NCBI RefSeq assembly: GCF_004307425.1
Contig: NZ_SEWZ01000004.1
Coordinates: forward strand, 62,001-126,000
DNA: 64,000 bases
From: Aquirufa antheringensis
Lineage (GTDB): Bacteria > Bacteroidota > Bacteroidia > Cytophagales > Spirosomataceae
Direction of reading: 5' to 3'
Part shown: positions 17,368 to 27,941 of the stretch, piece by piece
How the letters are laid out: each line of letters opens with the position of its first letter
Position numbering within the stretch: position 1 is the first letter of the stretch
The notes under the pieces: model-generated
Told to the model about the DNA's origin: nothing
The model's database searches: none
The model's input: the letters and a program-made list of their open reading frames with translations, nothing else
Translations under genes and position numbers: made by a program

Positions 17368-17374
17368 AATTTTG
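17347..17374 (+). promoter_or_regulatory. Promoter of trxA
   Basis: TTG at 17347-17349, a 17-nt spacer and TAATTTTG at 17367-17374. The predicted leader before the ATG at 17398 is about 17 nt. Confidence 0.55.
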
Positions 17375-17397
17375 AATTTTATAAAATATATCAAACA

Positions 17398-17721
17398 ATG
17401 GGAAAATACGTAGAGGCAACAGATGCTAATTTTCAAGAGTTAATCGGCACTGATACACCAGTTTTAGTAGATTTTTGGGCAGAGTGGTGTGGCCCATGTA
17501 AAATGATCGGACCAATCGTGGAAGAATTAGCGGGAGATGTAGAAGGTCAAGCGATTGTAGCGAAAATGAATGTAGATCAAAATTCAGCAGTACCTGCTTC
17601 TTTAGGTATTCGCTCTATCCCTACTTTGATGGTATTCAAAAAGGGTGAAATGGTAGAACGTTTAGTAGGAGGAAATATCCCTAAGTCGGTTTTAGCTGAA
17701 ACTTTATTAAAGCACGCTTAA
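17398..17721 (+). CDS. trxA: Thioredoxin
   Basis: Cytoplasmic disulfide reductase of 107 residues. The catalytic motif WCGPCK is near residue 33, preceded by the buried aspartate segment VDFWAEW, and the cis-proline segment SIPTLMVF is near residue 75. The start at 17398 gives the usual length; the upstream in-frame ATG at 17347 lies within the promoter. The stop codon abuts the convergent aminotransferase gene with no gap. Confidence 0.95.
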   Translation: MGKYVEATDANFQELIGTDTPVLVDFWAEWCGPCKMIGPIVEELAGDVEGQAIVAKMNVDQNSAVPASLGIRSIPTLMVFKKGEMVERLVGGNIPKSVLAETLLKHA

Positions 17722-18924
17722 TTATTTAAGCGAATACACTTTATTCATAGCCTGTAACAAGATGTTGCAGGCTATTTTTATTTCCTCTTCTGTAATGGTC
17801 AAAGGCGGCGCAATGCGTAGTGAATTATCACAAAATAAGAACCAATCGGTTATTAGGCCATTCAGAATACATTCGTCTATCACGGCTTTCACGGTCTTAA
17901 AGTCCTGCATCTCCACCGCTAGCATAAATCCAATTCCCCGCACTTCGTGAATAATCGGATGTTGTAAAAGGCTTTTGAATTGATTGCTTTTAGCAGGTAT
18001 TTGAGCCATTAACTGTTCATCCATGATATAGCGGAGGGTAGCTAAGGATGCCGCGCACGAAACGGGATGTCCTCCAAAAGTGGTGATATGGCCTAATACG
18101 GGTTCGAAACTCAAGGTTTTCATCACTTCCTCATTGGCTAAAAAGGCCCCTATCGGCATTCCTCCGCCCATTCCTTTAGCCGTGAGAAGTATATCTGGAA
18201 CGATATTCATGGGCTGGAAAGCCCAGAATGTACCCGTTCTCCCAAAACCCGATTGGATTTCATCTACTATCAATAAGGTTCCGGTTTTGTCGCATCGCTT
18301 GCGTAGAGCTTGAAAATAGGCTGTGGGTGCCGTTTTAACACCAGCCTCCCCTGCTACGATCTCAATCACTACCGCAGCTGTTTTCTCGGTTATTTTAGTG
18401 AGATTAGCAATGCAACCATGGTGAATATGGCTGATACCGGGCAATAAGGGACGAAAGGCATTTTTGAAGTTTTCATCACCCGCGATGGACAAAGCTCCTT
18501 GACTTGCACCATGGTAAGCATTAAAACAAGAAATAAATTCAGTTCGGCCAGTATAGCGTTTAGCTAACTTCATGGCTCCTTCGACAGCCTCCGTCCCTGA
18601 ATTCGTGAAATAGACTTGATTTAAATGTTCAGTACCGGTAGATTTAACTAACGCTTCCGCGAGTTGCACTTGGGGGCTTTGTATGTATTCTCCGTAGACC
18701 ATCAAGTGCATATAGGCGTCTACTTGATCTTTTATGGCTTTTACGACGGCAGGATTTCGGTGTCCTACATTCGAAACAGCAATTCCAGAGATCAAATCCA
18801 GGTAAGATTTTCCCTTAGCATCGTACATATACACGCCTTCCGCTTTGGTTATTTCTAATGCCAAAGGTGCGTCCGAGGTGGGCGCCATAAATTTCTGGAA
18901 GAGCTGTCGATGCGTGAATCCCAT
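17722..18924 (-). CDS. Class III PLP-dependent aminotransferase
   Basis: A 400-residue aminotransferase of the ornithine/acetylornithine/4-aminobutyrate group. The PLP lysine is in LLTAKGMGGGMP, the cofactor aspartate in IVDEIQSGFGRTG, and the phosphate-binding NSGTEAVEGAMKLA segment is near residue 90. I start at the ATG at 18924 because the protein then begins near the usual N-terminus; the longer 424-residue frame would run into the divergent gene's promoter. The substrate cannot be decided from sequence alone, and no arginine or GABA genes flank it. Confidence 0.85.
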   Translation of the reverse strand: MGFTHRQLFQKFMAPTSDAPLALEITKAEGVYMYDAKGKSYLDLISGIAVSNVGHRNPAVVKAIKDQVDAYMHLMVYGEYIQSPQVQLAEALVKSTGTEHLNQVYFTNSGTEAVEGAMKLAKRYTGRTEFISCFNAYHGASQGALSIAGDENFKNAFRPLLPGISHIHHGCIANLTKITEKTAAVVIEIVAGEAGVKTAPTAYFQALRKRCDKTGTLLIVDEIQSGFGRTGTFWAFQPMNIVPDILLTAKGMGGGMPIGAFLANEEVMKTLSFEPVLGHITTFGGHPVSCAASLATLRYIMDEQLMAQIPAKSNQFKSLLQHPIIHEVRGIGFMLAVEMQDFKTVKAVIDECILNGLITDWFLFCDNSLRIAPPLTITEEEIKIACNILLQAMNKVYSLK

Positions 18925-18981
18925 AGCCCACAAAATTACGTTAATTCTTGTTAAGTGCTCGCCGTTCGTCAAAATATTCAA

Positions 18982-19009
18982 TTGAATTAGCGCCATTCGT
19001 TTACTTTTG
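18982..19009 (+). promoter_or_regulatory. Promoter of the first DUF5686 gene, probably leaderless
   Basis: TTG at 18982-18984, a 17-nt spacer and TACTTTTG plus C at 19002-19010. Only 4 nt separate the box from the ATG at 19014, so transcription would begin at or next to the start codon. Confidence 0.6.
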
Positions 19010-19013
19010 CCTT

Positions 19014-21536
19014 ATGAAATTATTTTTACTCCTTCTTACTACTTGCATAGGCCTTCAGGCACAGACACTTAGCGGAACTATTCGTTCGAATAAGGGCGAA
19101 TTGATGCCATTTTCAACGATTTGGGTGAGTGACTTGAATAAGGGGACTTTAGCGAATGAGGAGGGTAAATACGCCATTCAATTGCCTAAGGGAGAGCACG
19201 AGGTAGTTTTTCGCTTTTTAGGACATACACCCAAAGTGCATCAAGTTTCGAGTGCGGGAGATGTTTCACTCGATGTGGTACTTTTAGAAGAAGCCATCAC
19301 ACTTCAAGATGTCAATGTAGGAGGTTTAAAAGAGGATCCTGCCATTGGCATGATGCGTCGAATGATCTCTATGGCTCCTTTTCACTTAAAAGAGATTGAT
19401 CGATACACGGCCAAAGGCTATGTCAAAGGAGCAGGTAAAATTACTTCTATTTCTAAGGTCATGAATGCCCTTGTAGGTAAGAAGATGGAAAAGGAAGCAG
19501 GTATAAAAGTGGGCTCCACCTATGTATTAGAAGGAATTAATCAGATTACTTATACTCGACCCAATAAGATTGATGAGAAAGTTTTGTCGAATCGGAACAA
19601 CCTTCCCGCTGTGTTGAAAAACTCCGGGGCACCTAATTTACGAATCACGCAAACGAATTTTTATCAACCTAAGGTTTGGGGCTCTCTGGTATCCCCTATT
19701 TCCCCATCCGCTTTCTCCTTTTATAAATTCGCTTATTTAGGTAGTTTTCAGTTGAATGGTCAAACGGTCTCCAAGATTCAAGTCAAGCCTAAATCAACCT
19801 CAGATGATTTGTTTGAGGGTACTCTCTCCATAGTAGAAGATACTTGGAGTATTTATTCTTTCAGTTTAGCTTTCCGTAATTCCCAGGGTTATTACACGTT
19901 TCAGCAGCAGAATGCACTGTTTCAAGGTGTTTGGATGCCGGTTAATTATGACGTGAATGTCAATTTTGATGCGATGGGCTTTGGAGCCACATTTCGCTAC
20001 ATCACACAGGTGAAAGAATATTCGATTAAAGTGAATCCGGCATTTGTGGTTAAGCCTACCATCATCGAGGAACGCTTACATAAGGATTGGGCCAAAGAGA
20101 TCAATAAAGAGAAAATATCCTCCCCTAAACTGGCTTTGGGAAAAGAATTGACGCGTAAAAAGTTAAAGAAGGTGCTGAAAGAAATGGATAAGGAAGAGAA
20201 AAAGGAAGAGTTTAGTTCAGATTATACCATTACTGTTGATTCATCCGCCTCTATTAAAAAGGAGGAATACTGGGAGGCGGAACGTCAAGTTCCATTGACA
20301 GAGGCTGAAGCGAAAGGCTATAAAGAGGCTGATAGCTTATCTGTACAAGACGAAAAGAAACGCTTAAAGGACTCGGTGAATGCATTGCCAAGATTTCATT
20401 ATGGGGATATTTGGGGAGGTCGTGTATATAATTACGGTCAAAAAGGCTTAGGGGCTAGATTAACGCTCAGTGGTTTTCAGCCGGGTTATACGGCTGTAGA
20501 TGGATATTCAGTAGGCAGAGGTTTGCATTACCGACATACCTATCGCTTGGCGGATTATTGGGGGACAGGATTCGATGTTCGCTATGCTTTCTCTCGAAAA
20601 GCTTGGAACGGGATGGCCTATGTGGAGCGAAATTGGGATGAGAATCGCCAAAGAATGCAATTAGCCGGTGGTTCTACCATTGAACAAGTTAATTCAACAG
20701 AGCCCATTTCTTCCGCTGTTAATCTTTTCTATGCCTTATTCTTGTCACAGAATTATATCAAGTTATACCAAAAAGATTTCATTAAGGCCTCTTATGCACT
20801 ACAATTGAATGCTAAGTGGAATTTGAATACGGTTTTGGAGTTGCGATCTCGTACAAGTCTGGTGAATCAGGAGGAAAATGGATTGTTTCATAAAGAGCGT
20901 CAATTTGAGTCAAATGGACTCCCTTTTGCAACGAGTAAACAAGTGTATGGCTCCATTTTAATCAGATATCAGCCTTTCGCGACATGGAGAAGATACAATG
21001 GATCCAGGTGGTTATCGAACGAATCGGGGCCTACTATAACGAGCACCTTTGAGCAAGCACAGGGAGATGATGCCTATAGTAAAGTCTCATTTCAAGTTTC
21101 TCAACGAATTCCTTTAGCGAATTGGGGATCGATTAATTACCGTATTTCAGCTGCTCATTTCCTTCATAAGCCATCTATTTTAATCGATTACCAACATTTT
21201 AAAGGAAATGAGGTGCTAGTGTCTTCAGGTGAATCGAGTTTTTTAGCCTTACCCTACTATGCCCTTTCGAATCCTGGAGATCATCTAAAAGCATTCATAA
21301 CTTGGGAACCTAGGAAATTTATCCTCACTCAAAACCCTTTTTTATCGCTTTATGGCCTAAAGGAAAAAGTAGGTTATTCCTATCTTCAGACATCGTTGAA
21401 TTCTCAAACGATTCAGTACCAAGAGCTTAGTTATGGCTTGACTGGAATAGGGAAAATTTTGGGTTTGGATTTAGTGTATCCGATAGGAACGGTTGTGCCT
21501 GAAAAATGGAAAGTGTTGATCCGATTGCCTTTCTAA
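19014..21536 (+). CDS. DUF5686 / carboxypeptidase-regulatory-like outer-membrane protein
   Basis: An 840-residue protein, exported by a signal peptide (MKLFLLLLTTCIGLQA). A carboxypeptidase-regulatory-like beta-sandwich domain follows (residues about 18-105, LSGTIRSNKGELMPFSTIWV). The long remainder is of DUF5686 type and ends as a predicted beta-barrel (aromatic end VLIRLPF). It is typical of Bacteroidota and of unknown function. The start at 19014 is fixed by the signal peptide and the promoter. A highly charged Lys/Glu segment lies around residues 365-450. It is a paralogue of the protein at 27942. Confidence 0.82.
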   Translation: MKLFLLLLTTCIGLQAQTLSGTIRSNKGELMPFSTIWVSDLNKGTLANEEGKYAIQLPKGEHEVVFRFLGHTPKVHQVSSAGDVSLDVVLLEEAITLQDVNVGGLKEDPAIGMMRRMISMAPFHLKEIDRYTAKGYVKGAGKITSISKVMNALVGKKMEKEAGIKVGSTYVLEGINQITYTRPNKIDEKVLSNRNNLPAVLKNSGAPNLRITQTNFYQPKVWGSLVSPISPSAFSFYKFAYLGSFQLNGQTVSKIQVKPKSTSDDLFEGTLSIVEDTWSIYSFSLAFRNSQGYYTFQQQNALFQGVWMPVNYDVNVNFDAMGFGATFRYITQVKEYSIKVNPAFVVKPTIIEERLHKDWAKEINKEKISSPKLALGKELTRKKLKKVLKEMDKEEKKEEFSSDYTITVDSSASIKKEEYWEAERQVPLTEAEAKGYKEADSLSVQDEKKRLKDSVNALPRFHYGDIWGGRVYNYGQKGLGARLTLSGFQPGYTAVDGYSVGRGLHYRHTYRLADYWGTGFDVRYAFSRKAWNGMAYVERNWDENRQRMQLAGGSTIEQVNSTEPISSAVNLFYALFLSQNYIKLYQKDFIKASYALQLNAKWNLNTVLELRSRTSLVNQEENGLFHKERQFESNGLPFATSKQVYGSILIRYQPFATWRRYNGSRWLSNESGPTITSTFEQAQGDDAYSKVSFQVSQRIPLANWGSINYRISAAHFLHKPSILIDYQHFKGNEVLVSSGESSFLALPYYALSNPGDHLKAFITWEPRKFILTQNPFLSLYGLKEKVGYSYLQTSLNSQTIQYQELSYGLTGIGKILGLDLVYPIGTVVPEKWKVLIRLPF

Positions 21537-21602
21537 TTGTTTATTTGCACACATTTACCTAAATTGTGCTAAATTTTTTTGGAATAATCTAAATCAACCT
21601 TT

Positions 21603-23789
21603 ATGAATCAAATTGTTTACTTAGTTCCTGCTTTTGGTTTAGTAGGATTGCTGTACACAGCGTGGAAGTTTAATTGGGTATCTAAACAGGATGCCGGTAA
21701 TGAAAAAATGCAAGAGTTGGCTGGTTATATCGCAGATGGTGCGATTGCCTTCTTAAAAGCAGAATGGAAAATTTTAACCTATTTCGCGATCCCCACCGCT
21801 ATTTTATTAGCTTGGTTAGGTTCACAAGAGGGAACACCGGATAATCCGATTCACTCCTCCCCTCTAATTGCCGTTGCTTTTTTAATTGGAGCAGTTTTCT
21901 CTGCTACCGCAGGTTATATCGGTATGATCGTAGCTACAAAGGCGAACGTTCGTACGGCTGAAGCAGCTAGAACTTCTTTAGCAAAAGCCTTGAATGTTTC
22001 TTTTACAGGCGGATCCGTGATGGGAATGGGTGTAGCAGGTTTAGCTATCTTAGGTCTAGGCGGTTTATTTATTGCTTTCTATCAAATCTTCGCACAAGGT
22101 CAAGCATTGACTTCAGTAGAGATGAAAACGGCGATTGAAGTATTAGCTGGTTTCTCTTTAGGAGCTGAGTCTATCGCTTTATTTGCGCGTGTAGGTGGTG
22201 GTATTTATACGAAAGCAGCTGACGTAGGGGCTGACTTAGTAGGTAAAGTAGAAGCAGGTATTCCTGAGGATGATGTGCGTAACCCTGCCACTATCGCTGA
22301 TAACGTAGGTGATAACGTAGGTGACGTAGCAGGTATGGGAGCCGATTTATTTGGTTCTTATGTAGCGACTATCTTAGCGACGATGGTATTAGGTCAAGAA
22401 ATTTCGGTAACAGATAATTACGGAGGTTTCTCTCCAGTCTTATTACCGATGTTAATTGCAGGTGTAGGTTTACTAGCTTCGTTAGTTTCGACTTTCTTTG
22501 TTCGTATCTCTAGTGAAACTTCATCCGTTCAAAATGCATTGAACGTAGGTAACTACACTTCTATCGCGATTACTTTTGTAACATCGTACTTCTTAGTGAA
22601 GAACATCTTACCAGAATATTTAACACTTCGTGGTACCACATTCACTTCCATGGATGTGTTTTATGCGATTATCGTTGGTTTAGTGGTAGGTACTTTAATG
22701 TCCATCATTACGGAATACTATACGGCTATGGGCAAGCGTCCAGTCGATTCAATCGTTCAAAAATCAGGTACAGGTCATGCGACTAACATCATTGGTGGTT
22801 TAGCGGTAGGTATGGAATCAACGGTTTTGCCTATTTTAGTATTGGCAGCAGGTATCATCGGTTCTTATCACTTTGCCGGAATTTACGGTGTATCTATCGC
22901 TGCTGCAGGTATGATGGCTACAACAGCGATGCAACTAGCAATCGATGCTTTCGGTCCTATCGCGGATAACGCGGGTGGTATTGCAGAGATGTCTCAATTG
23001 CCTAGCGAAGTACGTGATCGTACAGATAACTTAGATGCGGTAGGAAATACAACAGCAGCAACGGGTAAAGGTTTTGCTATTGCTTCTGCAGCCTTAACTT
23101 CTTTAGCCTTGTTCGCAGCTTTCGTAGGTATCGCAGGTATCAGCCACATCGATATTTATAAAGCAGATGTTTTAGCTGGTTTATTTGTAGGTGGAATGAT
23201 TCCATTCATCTTCTCTGCTTTGTGTATCTCAGCAGTAGGTAAAGCAGCTATGGAAATGGTGAACGAAGTTCGTCGTCAATTCCGTGAGATTCCAGGTATC
23301 ATGGAATACAAAGCAAAACCAGAATACGAGAAGTGTGTAGCTATTTCTACAGAAGCTTCTATTCGCCAAATGATCCTTCCAGGTGCGATTGCCTTAATCG
23401 TTCCCGTGTTAGTAGGATTTACGATGGGACCAGAAGTTTTAGGTGGTCTATTAGCAGGTGTAACTGTTTCAGGTGTATTGATGGGTATTTTCCAATCAAA
23501 TGCAGGTGGTGCTTGGGATAACGCTAAAAAATCATTTGAGAAAGGTGTCTTAATCGATGGTCAAACGTATAAGAAAGGTTCAGAGCCACACAAAGCGGCT
23601 GTAACGGGTGATACTGTAGGTGATCCATTCAAGGATACGTCAGGTCCATCTATGAACATCTTGATTAAATTGATGTCCATCGTTTCATTAGTGATTGCTC
23701 CTTACATTCACGTGGGAGATAACGATCACGCTTCTGCAACGAAGATGGAGAAAGCTCCTATCGTGAAAGCGATGGTGGCGAAGAAATAG
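21603..23789 (+). CDS. hppA: Membrane-bound, ion-translocating pyrophosphatase
   Basis: Integral membrane enzyme that couples pyrophosphate hydrolysis to H+ or Na+ export; 728 residues, about 16 membrane helices. The catalytic loop [18 protein letters not shown] is near residue 235, and a second Asp-rich motif ([15 protein letters not shown]) near residue 455. [10 protein letters not shown] near residue 480, with alanine where K+-independent enzymes have lysine, indicates the K+-dependent subfamily. The residue after ADLF is glycine rather than the glutamate common in Na+ pumps, so the transported ion is uncertain. It is monocistronic and ends at a strong terminator. Confidence 0.95.
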   Translation: MNQIVYLVPAFGLVGLLYTAWKFNWVSKQDAGNEKMQELAGYIADGAIAFLKAEWKILTYFAIPTAILLAWLGSQEGTPDNPIHSSPLIAVAFLIGAVFSATAGYIGMIVATKANVRTAEAARTSLAKALNVSFTGGSVMGMGVAGLAILGLGGLFIAFYQIFAQGQALTSVEMKTAIEVLAGFSLGAESIALFARVGGGIYTKAADVGADLVGKVEAGIPEDDVRNPATIADNVGDNVGDVAGMGADLFGSYVATILATMVLGQEISVTDNYGGFSPVLLPMLIAGVGLLASLVSTFFVRISSETSSVQNALNVGNYTSIAITFVTSYFLVKNILPEYLTLRGTTFTSMDVFYAIIVGLVVGTLMSIITEYYTAMGKRPVDSIVQKSGTGHATNIIGGLAVGMESTVLPILVLAAGIIGSYHFAGIYGVSIAAAGMMATTAMQLAIDAFGPIADNAGGIAEMSQLPSEVRDRTDNLDAVGNTTAATGKGFAIASAALTSLALFAAFVGIAGISHIDIYKADVLAGLFVGGMIPFIFSALCISAVGKAAMEMVNEVRRQFREIPGIMEYKAKPEYEKCVAISTEASIRQMILPGAIALIVPVLVGFTMGPEVLGGLLAGVTVSGVLMGIFQSNAGGAWDNAKKSFEKGVLIDGQTYKKGSEPHKAAVTGDTVGDPFKDTSGPSMNILIKLMSIVSLVIAPYIHVGDNDHASATKMEKAPIVKAMVAKK

Positions 23790-23811
23790 TTTCCTATATC
23801 TATAGGCATTA

Positions 23812-23839
23812 AAAAAGCCCCGCATTTGCGGGGCTTTTT
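23812..23839. terminator. Bidirectional terminator between hppA and rplY
   Basis: A perfect 12-bp stem, AAAAAGCCCCGC / GCGGGGCTTTTT, with an ATTT loop. It serves both convergent genes. Confidence 0.93.
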
Positions 23840-23871
23840 CTTTATCTATCAATCTGTGAATCCGTTTGAAA

Positions 23872-24438
23872 TTAAGCGTTGATTTTACCTCTTAATGCTC
23901 TTGGGATATCGATTGTTGCTACTGGGTTAGACATTGGATTTAAGATCTCACATCCTTCCACTTGTAGTTTGTTTACTTTGACTGTTTGACCTAAGTCTAA
24001 ACCAGAAATATCAACTGTTACGAAATCAGGAATGTTTTCTGCTTGACCACGTAAAGTTACCTTACGTAATTTTTGCACCATTTTACCCCCTTTGATAACA
24101 CCTGGAGAATTTCCAGTTACTTTAATAGGCACAGCAATCTTGATCGCTTTACCTTTTTGGATTTCCAAGAAGTCTACGTGGTAGATCATCTCGTTTACAG
24201 GGTGGAACTGTGCATCTTGTAAGATCGCACGGTATTTCGTACCCTCAATGTTTAATTCAACTTCGTATACATCCGCTGAATATAATAATTCACGGAAAAG
24301 GATCATTGGAACAGCAAAGTGAACTTGCTCAGAACCACCGTATAATACACAGGGTGCCATTGCTTCGTTACGTAAATCATTTGCGCTCTTCGTACCGAGA
24401 TTCGCTCTTTTAAACCCTACAATCTCTAATTTTTTCAT
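23872..24438 (-). CDS. rplY: Ribosomal protein bL25 (CTC form)
   Basis: 5S rRNA-binding large-subunit protein, 188 residues, with the extra C-terminal CTC domain. The start at 24438 gives MKKLEIVGFKRANLGTKSAN, the usual N-terminus; an upstream in-frame ATG at 24471 would add eleven residues unlike the family. It lies 61 nt downstream of prs, a conserved pairing in many bacteria, and is probably co-transcribed. Confidence 0.93.
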   Translation of the reverse strand: MKKLEIVGFKRANLGTKSANDLRNEAMAPCVLYGGSEQVHFAVPMILFRELLYSADVYEVELNIEGTKYRAILQDAQFHPVNEMIYHVDFLEIQKGKAIKIAVPIKVTGNSPGVIKGGKMVQKLRKVTLRGQAENIPDFVTVDISGLDLGQTVKVNKLQVEGCEILNPMSNPVATIDIPRALRGKINA

Positions 24439-24499
24439 CTTGTTTTTGTTAATGCTTCTAGTCTTTCGCACATTGGCTATCCCCTAGAAACGGTTGAAA

Positions 24500-25441
24500 T
24501 TAATATTTAATAAATAATGAACTGATAGATTCGTGATCACGGATACGACCAATCGCCTTCGCAAAAAGCTCAGCTACTGAAAGTACCTTAATTTTGTCAC
24601 ACGTTTGTTTCTGAGGAATGGTATCTGTCACCAATAACTCTGTCAAAACAGAATTAGAAATGTTTTCATACGCCTTACCTGATAAAACGGGGTGGGTAAC
24701 AACCGCCCTTACTGAATTTGCTCCTTTATCCATAATTAATTGTGCGGCTTTGCATAAGGTACCACCAGTATCAATTAAGTCATCGACTAGGATTACATCT
24801 GCGCCTTTCACGTCTCCAATTAATTGCATGGAAGCAATTTCATTAGCGCGTTTACGGTGCTTATCGCAAATAACCATCTCCGCATTGAAGAATTTGGCCA
24901 TGTTACGTGTGCGAACAACGCCTCCCACATCGGGTGATGCGAAAAGAATGTTCTCTAAATTTAATGATTTCAAATAAGGAACGAAGATGGCATTTCCTTC
25001 CAAGTGATCCACTGGGAAGTCCATGAAACCTTGGATTTGACCAGCGTGTAAGTCAATCGTCATTAGACGATCAGCTCCAGCTGCTGTCAATAAATTACCC
25101 ACTAATTTAGCTCCAATGCCTACCCGTGGACGATCCTTCCGATCTTGACGTGAATACCCAAAATACGGAATTACAGCTGTTACATAGTGAGCAGACGCGC
25201 GTCTAGCAGCATCAATCATTAATAACAACTCCATTAAATTGTCCGCAGAAGGGAAAGTAGACTGAATGATAAACACATCACAACCACGCACTGATTCATC
25301 AAAACTAGGTGACATTTCACCATCTGAGAAGCGAAGGTTTGTTACTGCGCCCAAATCTTTTCCATAATACTTCGCAATATCCTTTGCTAAATAATTAGAT
25401 GCAGAACCAGAAAATATTTTAACTGCGTTAATCGCTGCCAT
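24500..25441 (-). CDS. prs: Ribose-phosphate pyrophosphokinase
   Basis: Makes PRPP from ribose 5-phosphate and ATP for nucleotide, His and Trp synthesis; 313 residues, as usual. Visible motifs: the flexible-loop region SRQDRKDRPR near residue 98, the DLHAGQIQGFMDFPVDHL signature near residue 128, and the PRPP-binding VDDLIDTGGT near residue 218. It is transcribed from a well-spaced promoter at 25476-25505 and followed by rplY. Confidence 0.96.
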   Translation of the reverse strand: MAAINAVKIFSGSASNYLAKDIAKYYGKDLGAVTNLRFSDGEMSPSFDESVRGCDVFIIQSTFPSADNLMELLLMIDAARRASAHYVTAVIPYFGYSRQDRKDRPRVGIGAKLVGNLLTAAGADRLMTIDLHAGQIQGFMDFPVDHLEGNAIFVPYLKSLNLENILFASPDVGGVVRTRNMAKFFNAEMVICDKHRKRANEIASMQLIGDVKGADVILVDDLIDTGGTLCKAAQLIMDKGANSVRAVVTHPVLSGKAYENISNSVLTELLVTDTIPQKQTCDKIKVLSVAELFAKAIGRIRDHESISSLFIKY

Positions 25442-25470
25442 GGGTTTGTTAGGGCTTATTTTAAATAATA

Positions 25471-25500
25471 AGGGGCAAAATTAAGCAATTTCGCCCCTAT
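25471..25500 (-). terminator. Probable aconitase terminator overlapping the prs promoter
   Basis: A 12-bp stem with one mismatch (AGGGGCAAAATT paired with AATTTCGCCCCT) and an AAGC loop, directly after the aconitase stop codon. The following T-run is weak (TTATTATTT). The prs -7 box lies inside the stem. Confidence 0.55.
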
Positions 25501-25505
25501 TTCAA
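25476..25505 (-). promoter_or_regulatory. Promoter of prs
   Basis: On the minus strand, TTG (25503-25505), a 19-nt spacer and TAATTTTGC ending at 25475; the -7 box TAATTTTG is at 25476-25483. The leader before the ATG at 25441 is about 28 nt. Confidence 0.65.
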
Positions 25506-25506
25506 A

Positions 25507-27771
25507 TTATTTTACGGATGCACGGATGATGTTTAAAGCACCACCAGCTTTGAACCATTCGATTTGTTGCTCATTGTACGTGTGGTTCACAGCAAAACTA
25601 TCTGTGCTACCATCCGCGTGAACTAATTCGATCGTCAATGATTTTTCAGGAGCAAAGCCTCCTAAACCTACGATGTTGATAGAATCATCCTCTTGGATTT
25701 TATCGTAATCAGCCTCGTTTGCAAAAGTTAAGGCTAACATCCCTTGCTTCTTCAAGTTGGTTTCGTGGATACGAGCAAATGACTTCACTAAAACGGCACG
25801 AACACCTAAGTGACGTGGTTCCATCGCAGCATGCTCACGAGATGATCCTTCTCCATAGTTTGTATCTCCTACTACAATAGTTCCTACACCAGCTGCTTTG
25901 TAAGCACGTTGAGTAGCTGGAACTGGACCATATTCACCAGTTAATGCATTCTTCACGTTGTCCGTCTTCTCATTATAGAAGTTCACCGCTCCGATTAACA
26001 TGTTATTCGAGATGTTATCTAAGTGACCACGGTATTTCAACCAAGGACCTGCCATCGAGATGTGATCCGTTGTACATTTACCTTTGGCCTTAATTAACAA
26101 TTTTAACCCTTTCAAATCAGAACCTTCCCATGCTGCGAATGGATCTAATAATTGTAAACGATCAGACGTAGCTGATACTTTCACTTGAACGCCTGAACCA
26201 TCAGCTGCAGGAGCTTGGTAGCCCGCATCTTCCGCAGCGAAACCTAATTTAGGTAATTCGTCTCCCGTAGGTGCGTCTAATTTTACTTGTTCTCCTTTTT
26301 CGTTTGTTAACGTATCCGTTAATGGATTGAACGTTAGGTCACCCGCAATCGCTAAAGCAGTGACCATTTCTGGTGAAGCTACGAAAGCAAACGTGTTCGG
26401 GTTACCATCTGCACGTTTTGCAAAGTTTCTGTTGAACGAGTGAACAATCGTGTTCTTCTCTCCTTTTTCTGCACCTGGACGAGCCCATTGGCCAATACAA
26501 GGTCCACAAGCATTGGAGAATACCGTGGCTCCGATAGAATCAAATGTCGAGATGAAACCATCACGCTCGATCGTGTAACGAACTAATTCAGAACCAGGAG
26601 TGATCGTGAATTGTGCTTTAGTCTTCAATCCTTTCGCAGCTACTTGCTTCGCTAAAGAAGCGGCACGCGCGATATCTTCATAAGAAGAGTTAGTACAAGA
26701 ACCGATTAAACCTACTTCGATTTTTGTAGGCCAGCCGTTTTTCTCTGCCATTTCTTTCATTTTTGAGATAGGCGTAGCTAAATCCGGTGTGAAAGGGCCG
26801 TTCAAATAAGGTTCTAATGTATCTAAATCGATTTCGATTACTTGATCAAAGTATTTTTCTGGGTTTGCATAAACCTCTGGATCTGCTGTTAAATGATCTT
26901 TAACACCATTCGCTAAAGCAGCGACATCTGCACGTCCTGTCGACTCTAAGTAACGCGCCATAGAAGCATCGTAACCGAAAGTAGACGTAGTAGCACCGAT
27001 TTCAGCACCCATATTACAGATAGTTCCTTTACCAGTACAAGACATAGAAGTTGCACCTTCGCCGAAATACTCAACGACTGCACCCGTTCCACCTTTTACG
27101 GTCAGGATACCTGCCACTTTTAGGATAACATCTTTAGGAGATGTCCAGCCATTTAATTTACCTGTTAACTTAACACCAATTAGTTTAGGGAACTTTAATT
27201 CCCAAGCTAAACCTGCCATGACATCGCAAGCATCTGCTCCACCTACACCGATGGCGATCATACCAAGACCACCCGCGTTAACCGTGTGTGAATCCGTTCC
27301 GATCATCATTCCGCCTGGGAAAGCATAATTTTCTAATACTACTTGGTGAATAATACCTGCTCCTGGTTTCCAGAAACCGATACCGTATTTGTCAGAAACT
27401 GACGATAAGAAGTCATAAACCTCTTTATTTTTATCCACTGCTACTTTTAAATCCGTAGTAGAGGCAACTTTTGCTTCAATTAAGTGATCACAATGCACGG
27501 TAGAAGGTACGGCCACTTGTGGACGACCTGCTTGCATGAATTGTAACAAGGCCATTTGAGCAGTTGCATCTTGCATCGCCACACGGTCTGGTGCAAAATC
27601 TACATAAGAAGCACCTCTTGCATACGCAGAAGAAGCTGTTCCTTCCCATAAATGGCTATAAAGAATTTTTTCAGTTAACGTAAGCGGTTTACCTGTTAAC
27701 GCACGAGCCGCAGCAATGCGAGCCGGCATGCGATCGTAAACAGCTTTAATCATTTCAATGTCAAAGGCCAT
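25507..27771 (-). CDS. acn: Aconitate hydratase (mitochondrial-type)
   Basis: TCA-cycle [4Fe-4S] enzyme that isomerises citrate to isocitrate; 754 residues, the length of the mitochondrial/AcnA-like subfamily. The cluster cysteines are in [10 protein letters not shown] near residue 355 and ACGPCIGQW near residue 419. The mobile C-terminal domain carries [17 protein letters not shown] near residue 640. A TAATTTTG box on the minus strand at 27800-27807 is its likely -7 element. It is monocistronic. Confidence 0.96.
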   Translation of the reverse strand: MAFDIEMIKAVYDRMPARIAAARALTGKPLTLTEKILYSHLWEGTASSAYARGASYVDFAPDRVAMQDATAQMALLQFMQAGRPQVAVPSTVHCDHLIEAKVASTTDLKVAVDKNKEVYDFLSSVSDKYGIGFWKPGAGIIHQVVLENYAFPGGMMIGTDSHTVNAGGLGMIAIGVGGADACDVMAGLAWELKFPKLIGVKLTGKLNGWTSPKDVILKVAGILTVKGGTGAVVEYFGEGATSMSCTGKGTICNMGAEIGATTSTFGYDASMARYLESTGRADVAALANGVKDHLTADPEVYANPEKYFDQVIEIDLDTLEPYLNGPFTPDLATPISKMKEMAEKNGWPTKIEVGLIGSCTNSSYEDIARAASLAKQVAAKGLKTKAQFTITPGSELVRYTIERDGFISTFDSIGATVFSNACGPCIGQWARPGAEKGEKNTIVHSFNRNFAKRADGNPNTFAFVASPEMVTALAIAGDLTFNPLTDTLTNEKGEQVKLDAPTGDELPKLGFAAEDAGYQAPAADGSGVQVKVSATSDRLQLLDPFAAWEGSDLKGLKLLIKAKGKCTTDHISMAGPWLKYRGHLDNISNNMLIGAVNFYNEKTDNVKNALTGEYGPVPATQRAYKAAGVGTIVVGDTNYGEGSSREHAAMEPRHLGVRAVLVKSFARIHETNLKKQGMLALTFANEADYDKIQEDDSINIVGLGGFAPEKSLTIELVHADGSTDSFAVNHTYNEQQIEWFKAGGALNIIRASVK

Positions 27772-27799
27772 GGTAAAAGTGTTTGGTAAAAAATGTTTA

Positions 27800-27807
27800 C
27801 AAAATTA
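27800..27807 (-). promoter_or_regulatory. -7 promoter element of acn
   Basis: TAATTTTG on the minus strand, 28 nt before the ATG at 27771. No good -33 element. Confidence 0.5.
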
Positions 27808-27941
27808 ATAGATTAGCTTCAATTTTGCCACTATTTTATAAGAACATTTCCTTTGTTAGGGAATTATTAGGAACTTTGTTTTATTGCTTGATTTAACCTA
27901 TTTATAATAGGACTATTTGAACATTTTAAGATCCACATCGC

